Source: Cervus elaphus (lineage: Eukaryota > Chordata > Mammalia > Artiodactyla > Cervidae). From it: DNA of 64,000 bases. Position 1 is the stretch's first letter. Each line of letters opens with the position of its first letter. The notes under the pieces are model-generated. The model worked only from the letters and a program-made list of their open reading frames with translations, was not told the origin of the DNA and searched no databases. The stretch is taken from contig NC_057848.1 in assembly GCF_910594005.1 (NCBI RefSeq), positions 132,318,155 through 132,382,154 on the forward strand, written 5' to 3'. Positions 58,625-64,000 of this stretch are shown here, piece after piece. The position numbers and the translations under genes are program-made.

Positions 58625-58790
58625 TGCATTCACAGCCTCAGCTCCCTTACTTGTAAACTGGGGAAAACATTACCCAGGACACCTGACTTGCAATGAGGAT
58701 TAAATGAGAGAACAGATGTAACAGTGTAAAAAAAAAAAAAATCTAGCACAATGCCTGGCATAACCTAAATGCCTTGCTAATATTAATTCA
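58625..58790 (-). repeat. MIR remnant with expanded A run, minus strand
   Basis: cctcagctcccttacttgt, aaatgagagaacagatgta and tagcacaatgcctggcata are reversed MIR blocks. An A14 run at about 58,729-58,742 sits where MIR has no long run. Confidence 0.75.
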
Positions 58791-58810
58791 CTTATTTTAC
58801 ACTTTCTCCC

Positions 58811-58840
58811 GGACATGACTGAAGCGACTTAGCAGTAGCA
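58811..58840 (+). mobile_element. Bov-A tail fragment
   Basis: About 30 bp (ggacatgactgaagcgactt then agcagtagca) of a Bov-A 3' end directly precede the Bov-A2 below. Confidence 0.7.
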
Positions 58841-58850
58841 GTATTGGGTC

Positions 58851-59093
58851 CAGAGAAGGCAATGGCACCCCACTCCAGTACTCTTGCCTGGAAAATCCCA
58901 TGGACAGAGGAGCCTGGTAGGTTGCATTCCACAGGGTCGCGAAGAGTCGGACACGACTGAGCGACTTCACTTTCACTTTTCACTTTTATGCATTGGAGAA
59001 GGAAATGGCAACCCACTCCAGTGTTCTTGCCTGGAGAATCCCAGGGATGGGGTCGCACAGAGTCAGACATGACTGAAGTGACTTAGCAGCAGT
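58851..59093 (+). mobile_element. Bov-A2 SINE
   Basis: Two Bov-A units in sense orientation, linked by a cacttttcactttt spacer, ending in agcagcagt. Flanks agtattgggtc (58840-58850) and agtatggggtc (59094-59104) form a TSD with one mismatch. Confidence 0.94.
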
Positions 59094-59184
59094 AGTATGG
59101 GGTCAGTTCTTTGCTGATCTGCCATTTCATGAAACCATGCTACACAGTGCGATAGAGCAAAGGGAAAAAGGGAAATGAGAAAGT

Positions 59185-59580
59185 GTTACAGTTTGGGTCC
59201 CTGGGAAGGCAACTTTGAGACAGAATTCAGCATGCAGGATGTTTATTCAGAAGTGCCTTTAGATTCAGCCCCTGTGGAATGGAGAGGAAGGAAACAAGAT
59301 TGGGAAAGGGAAAAGTCCAGCTGTGATGTAGGCCAAGTGACAGCTTCTATTGGCCCTACAGAGAGTGCTGGAGTGAGCCCAAATAGGGCTGAGATGTCCA
59401 GGCATTCATACTACCATGTGGATCAGACATTGTGTGTAGACTACTTAGGGAAGGAGCATGACCTTGGCAAGGATGCACTCTGCTGTTGGGGCAGATCCTG
59501 AGGAGGCTGACAGCTGGAGGCCGTCTATCCGCAGCAGTCCCAACAGCTGCAGCAACACATCCTTCATTGAAGAGGGATCT
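59185..59580. repeat. Possible old LTR-like repeat
   Basis: The segment from ttgagacagaattcagcatg to cagctgcagcaacacatcc looks like a mammalian interspersed repeat, but I cannot name it. The 108-codon frame 59175-59501 lies inside it and has no known domain. Confidence 0.35.
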
Positions 59581-59990
59581 GGTTAGAGGCTCTTCTCAGT
59601 ATCCTTGATAGATGAGAAGAATAAACTCAGTTCACAGGAAATCACAGTGCTGAAACTGAAGGGTAAACTAGCAAGATATTTTCTGATGCATCACAAGCAA
59701 TAACAGTTTTAGTTCCTGGCTACAGAAATTTTTGATACTGTTGTTTGAAATGAAATGACAGAAATTAAGCTTTCTTTAAACCACTCCTTTCATCATCTTC
59801 AAAAACTTACAGTCTTGGTCTTGCTTCCTTGAAACATAACCGGATTATGCTCCTGGCACTGTAGATAAAAGATATGAGATACCATAGGTGAAAGTTTTCA
59901 GTGTTTTGAAATGAAAAACTGTGTTATTAGTGAAACCAAAATAAGTATTGCTTTTATTGGTCTAAGATTACTCCACATATAATTAATACT
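59581..59990. other. Unassigned DNA
   Basis: Nothing recognised. Confidence 0.4.
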
Positions 59991-59994
59991 TATG

Positions 59995-60080
59995 GCACTT
60001 AATCACTGAAAAAGCAATTTACATACATTACCTCAACTAATCCATATAACTATGTTAGAAGGCTGAAGCTGTCACCATCA
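59995..60080 (+). repeat. MIR remnant, first part
   Basis: caatttacatacattacctc followed by aactaatccatataac resembles the MIR middle region. The continuation seems to be 60365-60440. Confidence 0.6.
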
Positions 60081-60364
60081 TTTTTTTCATTTCTTTCGGC
60101 TTTGTAGAGTTCTTTACCAAATTCCTCAGTTGCTTAGGGGAAACATAAAAGTAAACAAGCAAACACACTACTGAAAAAAGAGGGGGGGTTGTGTTTCACA
60201 ATTTATATAGCTGATTTCATGTTTTTAAAAAATGCTATTTCTAACATTTTCAATCTTCTTCTCTGGGATATTGCTGAGAATGTAGAATGAAGGTTAGGGA
60301 GAGGTCATTGTCCTTGCCTTACCCTCAACATATATGATCTCAAAAGAAAGAGAGAGAGAAAAAA

Positions 60365-60448
60365 TTTTCAGGTGAGGAAATTTATACTCAGACACATCAA
60401 GTAACTTTCCCAAGGTCATTATGTGATGGAATATTGACTAGAACCTAA
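60365..60448 (+). repeat. MIR remnant, second part
   Basis: caggtgaggaaatttatact followed by ttcccaaggtcattatgtga matches the MIR 3' half. It is cut by a CHR SINE. Confidence 0.7.
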
Positions 60449-60563
60449 ATTTTCGGCTACACTGAGTGTCTTGCAGGTTCTTCGTTCACCAACCAGGAAT
60501 CGAACCCAGACCCCAGGTACTGAAAGTACAGTGTCTCAACTACAGGATTGGCAGGAATTCCTG
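60449..60563 (-). mobile_element. CHR-type SINE, minus strand, 9-bp TSD
   Basis: Reverse CHR head with caaccaggaatcgaaccc. Flanked by agaacctaa at 60440-60448 and 60564-60572. Confidence 0.85.
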
Positions 60564-60572
60564 AGAACCTAA

Positions 60573-60944
60573 GTGCTTTTGTTCAATAGTTTTTCGGTTG
60601 TGCTGTCTACCTCCTGATGGTCCCTCCATATGTCCTTTCCTACTCTTTTCTGTCTTACTTAGTATCTGTTCTCAAACATTACTGGGTACCTCACATCATC
60701 ATTAATGCCCTCTTCAGTAGATAATCCAGCAAATATATTCCAGAATTCTAAAATATAAAATGTCTATTCTCTTGAAATCAAACAGCACATATTTACCTGC
60801 TTCTGACTATAGATGTTGGGTTGTGAATGTAACAAAAATGAGACACATTCAACGATGAGCTAAGCTTTGCTTGTTGAAATCAGGCTTTGAGTTGTTGCCA
60901 AAAATCTTGCTTGTCAGGAGCAATTCATCTGATTCTATTTCTCC
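60573..60944. other. Unassigned DNA
   Basis: Nothing recognised. Confidence 0.4.
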
Positions 60945-61245
60945 ATTTCTTTCTCTCACCATTTTTAACTATCCACCCCTGTCTCTTTCCCTGTCTCTCT
61001 GTCACTCAGTGTGTATCTGTTTTGCATTTTCTTCCCTTAGACTGTTTCTTTTATCTCTTCCCCTTTCCTCTCCTCCCTTCCTTTCCCCCCACCTCTCCCT
61101 CCCATCCCTTCCTCTCTGCTTTGCTCTTTCTCTTTTATCTCTATGTGTGGCCTCTTCCTCCCTGTCTCTGTCTCAGCCTCTATCTGAGTGTCTGTCTGTG
61201 TTTCTTGTATCTCTGTCTCTTGCTCTTTTTTTCCTCAGGAATACA
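60945..61245. repeat. Pyrimidine-rich tract, about 300 bp
   Basis: The plus strand is dominated by C and T (ctctcctcccttcctttccc and similar), with few purines. It produces two overlapping long frames (162 and 138 codons) made of Leu, Ser, Pro and Phe, which I treat as compositional artefacts. Confidence 0.8.
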
Positions 61246-61584
61246 CAGAAGTTCACTAGGAACTATTTTGCTTCTGGAGAGATCTTCAGGTCTTCTAAAT
61301 TAAGCCATTTTGCTAAAAAATTTTCTCATAATTATCATAAGCAGAAGACAACTGATTAAACAGCAGATGAATATTTAATGATAAATCCCCGAATACTTAG
61401 TTTTGCAGAGCCCATTATGTTTTTGGAGCCTTTAAAGCTCATTAGTTAATTCCTCTTGCATTTCTGTCAGATGAGCCTCTGCTTTAACCCTCCCCAGAGA
61501 AGACAGAAGTATAACTGAGGCCTCTTAATCCTCCCCTCTGCACTGGGGTGGCCCTGCCAACTTTCTTCATCTCCAGGCTTTAGA
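61246..61584. other. Unassigned DNA
   Basis: Nothing recognised. Confidence 0.4.
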
Positions 61585-61800
61585 GCAGAGGTCAGCAAAC
61601 TATAGCCAATGGGCCAAATCCTGCCTGCTGCTTGTTTTTGTATGAGTTAAGAGCTAAGAATGCTGTTTATAATTTTAGAGGGTTTTAAGGAAAGGAGAAA
61701 TGTAATATGTGGCAGAGACCATATGGGACATGCAAAGCCTAAAGTTTTCATTCTCTAGCTCCTTACAGAATAAGGAGCAGACTCTTGCTTTAGAGAATTT
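61585..61800. mobile_element. hAT-type MITE (MER1-group-like)
   Basis: Starts gaggtcagcaaactatagcc with gggccaaatcctgcctgc. Later it has gcagagaccatatggg and gcaaagcctaaagttttca. This block order is that of a Charlie-type non-autonomous DNA transposon. The exact subfamily is uncertain. Confidence 0.65.
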
Positions 61801-62103
61801 GGCATGGTAACAGCCACACTCGTGATATCTTCAGGATGTTAGAAACACTGAGAGCTTTTCCCACACTCTCTGAGGTCAGCTTTCCAAGAAACAGAGACCA
61901 AGGCAAGGATACCTGTGCAAGTGTTCAGTGAGGGAATGTCCCTGATGAAACCTATAATGAAGTAAGGCAATCAAGACAAGGTGGAAGAGGCCAGTCAAAG
62001 ACGTGCGTTCAGTGGAAGTCTGGGCTCAGCCTAATTTCATAGAAAGGAGTTCTGTAATGTGAAGAATATCACAGAATTGTCCTTGTCTCTTTTGGAATAC
62101 ATA
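61801..62103. other. Unassigned, possibly an old repeat
   Basis: The segment near 61,950-61,985 (ggcaatcaagacaaggtgg) has the look of an old interspersed repeat. No gene recognised. Confidence 0.3.
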
Positions 62104-62332
62104 ATGGATGCGTGTTTGCTCAGTCATGTCTGACTCCTTGCTGTACGCAATCATGTCTGACTCCTCGTGACCCCATGGACTCTAAAGCCCTCTGTCCATG
62201 GAATTCTCCAGGCAAGAATACTGGAGTGTTTAGCCATTCCCTTCTCCAGGGGTTCTTCTTGATCCAGGTTTTGAACCCAGCTCTCCTACACTGCAGGCAG
62301 ATTCTTTACTGTCTGAACCATCAGGGAAACCC
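62104..62332 (-). mobile_element. Bov-tA SINE, minus strand, with tail duplication
   Basis: Reverse Bov-tA. The block tcatgtctgactcct occurs twice, at about 62,123 and 62,151. The head ends ctgaaccatcagggaaacc. Confidence 0.9.
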
Positions 62333-62335
62333 TGG

Positions 62336-62353
62336 TATTTTATATATACATAT

Positions 62354-62386
<33 letters not shown>

Positions 62387-62388
62387 AT
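62336..62388. repeat. (TA)n/(CATA)n microsatellite
   Basis: Alternating tatatacatatatacat and tatatatata over about 50 bp, next to the SINE head. Confidence 0.88.
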
Positions 62389-62689
62389 TAAACATCTATA
62401 TCTTTATTAAGCTGAAATTGGCTTATACTGATGTCTCCAACTCTAATCCATTACCTCATGGATCATTTAAGCTTCCTTCCCTGTAATATACTACTACAAC
62501 AGTAAGATCTGGCTTCTACTATATGCCATCCATTTAATTAATAGTTCAATTCCAGCATGTATGAATACTGTTTTCAGAATGGGTAACTCATACCCTATGG
62601 GAAAAAATTTTATCAACAAGAACACAGTAGTTAAACATACATCCTTTTGCTTTTAGTCTTATAAACTCCACTCATTTCCAAAGTAACTT
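62389..62689. other. Unassigned AT-rich DNA
   Basis: Nothing recognised. Confidence 0.4.
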
Positions 62690-64000
62690 CAGTTTAGTTC
62701 AGTTCAGTCACTCAGGCATGTCCGACTCTATGCAACCCCATGGACTGCAGCATGGCAGGCTTCCCTGTCCATCATCAACACTCAAACTCATGTGCATCAC
62801 ATCAGTGATGACATTCAACCATCTCACCCTCTGTTGTTCCCTTCTCCTCCCACCTTCAGTCTTTCCCAGCATCAAGGTCTTTTCCAACAAGACAGTTCTT
62901 CGCATCAGGTGGCCAAAGAATTGGAGTTTCAGCTTCAGCATCAGTCCTTCCAGTGAATATTCAGGACTGATTTCCTTTAGGATTGACTGGTTGGTTCTCC
63001 TTGCAGTCCAAGGGACTCTCAAGAGTCTTCTCCAACACCACAGTTCAAAAGCTTCAATTCTCTGACTCTCAGTTTTCTTTATAGTACAACTCTCACATCC
63101 ATACATGACTACTGGAAAAACCATAGCTTTGACTAGATGGACCTTTGTTGGCAAAATAATGTCTCTGCTTCTTAATATGCTATCTAGGTTAGTCAAAAGT
63201 TTTCATCCAAGGAGCAAATGTCTTCTAATTACATGGCTGCAGTCACCATCTGCGGTGATTTTGGAGCCCAAAGAAAAAAAGTCTCTCACTGTTTCAATTG
63301 TATCACCATCTATTTGCCATGAAGTGATGGGACCAGATGCCATGATCTTAGTTTTCTGAATATTGAGTTTTAAGCCAGCTTTTTCATTCTCCTCTTTCAC
63401 TTTCATCAAGAAGCTCTTCAGTTCTTCTTCGCTTTCAACCATAAGGGTGGTGTCATCTACATATCTGAGGTTATTGATATTTGTCCTGGCAATCTTGATT
63501 CTAGCTTGTGCTTCATCAAGCCAGGCATTTTGCATAATGTACTCTGCATATAATTTAAATAAGCAGGGTGACAATATACAGTCTTGACGTACTCCTTTCC
63601 CCACTTAGAACCACTCCGTTGTTCCATGTTTAGTTCTAACTCTTGCTTCTTGACCTGCTTACAGATTTCTCAGGAGGCAGGTCAGGTGGTCTGGTATTCC
63701 CATCTCTTGAAGAATTTTCCACAGTTTGTTGTGGTCCACACAGTCCAAGGCTTTAGCATAGTCAATAAAACAGAAGTAGATGTTTTTCTGGAACTCTCTT
63801 GCTTTTTTGATGATCCAGCAGATGTTGATTTGATTTGATTTGATTTCTGGTTCCTCTGCCTTTTCTGAATCCAGCTTGAACATCTGGAAGTTCATGGTTC
63901 AAGTACTGTTGAAGCCTGGCTTGGAGAACTTTGAGCATTACTTTGCTAGTGTGTGAGATGAGTGCAATTGTGTGGTAGTTTGAACATTCTTTGGCATTCA
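62690..64000 (-). mobile_element. BovB LINE, minus strand, runs off the window
   Basis: Begins with the reversed 3' end (agttcagttcagtcactc) and covers 1.3 kb of 3' region and RT up to the window edge. The catalytic box reads YVDD (63463-63452 on the minus strand) instead of YADD; both metal-binding aspartates remain. Open pieces are 162, 133 and 78 codons. A short tgatt-type expansion lies at about 63,826-63,846. Confidence 0.95.

Noticed and set aside
59175..59501. 108-codon frame that looks exon-like in composition
   Set aside because: It sits inside what looks like an old interspersed repeat and no splice context or conserved motif is visible.
60871..61359. 162- and 138-codon overlapping frames rich in Leu, Ser and Pro
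   Set aside because: They arise from a pyrimidine-rich tract in which stop codons are rare. No domain, signal or splice context supports a protein.
1..64000. A CRISPR array, operon or other prokaryote-type system
   Set aside because: Repeats are dispersed SINEs, LINEs and LTRs typical of a ruminant nuclear genome. No regularly spaced direct repeats or compact gene clusters exist.

Overview
The window is ruminant nuclear DNA, almost certainly from a bovid such as cattle, bison, buffalo, sheep or goat. The markers are BovB (RTE-clade) LINEs, Bov-tA and Bov-A2 SINEs, the bovine-type L1 (L1_BT-like, with a very long 5'UTR), CHR-type tRNA SINEs shared across Cetartiodactyla, and an 80-bp palindromic mariner MITE. 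The sequence does not separate the species. I found no host protein-coding exon and no structural RNA gene that I can defend. Nearly every long reading frame is transposon coding sequence or its antisense shadow.

Layout. 1-7,000: AT-rich intergenic DNA with Bov SINEs and four copies of the mariner MITE. 7,063-14,970: one essentially full-length but broken L1 with an imperfect 12-bp target-site duplication (TSD). 15,500-18,915: a tandemly duplicated MIR segment, one copy split by a CHR SINE and the other by a 2.8-kb BovB LINE. 18,916-22,680: mostly unassigned DNA with SINE and BovB fragments. 22,680-34,130: two old L1 (L1M) elements lying antisense head-to-tail, invaded many times by BovB, L1_BT, Bov-tA and MER5A-like sequence. 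34,130-37,040: unassigned DNA with two SINEs. 37,040-42,240: a decayed class I (gammaretrovirus-like) endogenous retrovirus on the minus strand. 42,240-45,660: further LTR-like sequence. 45,700-51,480: BovB copies, a MLT1 (MaLR) element split by a solo LTR, and a 167-bp inverted duplication. 51,500-57,045: L1_BT, CHR and a third antisense L1M. 57,045-62,690: mostly old MIR and hAT remnants and unassigned DNA. 62,690-64,000: a minus-strand BovB running off the window.

The genes here do not work together as a host pathway. The window records successive insertions whose order can be read from nesting and target-site duplications. The best leads are structural: an about 93% identical inverted duplication (47,917-48,949); a 14-T insertion flanked by a perfect 14-bp direct repeat (27,662-27,703); a BovB insertion with an antisense SINE head at its 5' end (23,726-24,270); and a compound BovB with a 5' inversion and two successive 3' ends inside one 11-bp TSD (49,321-51,166). 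I saw no evidence for a new multi-gene system.
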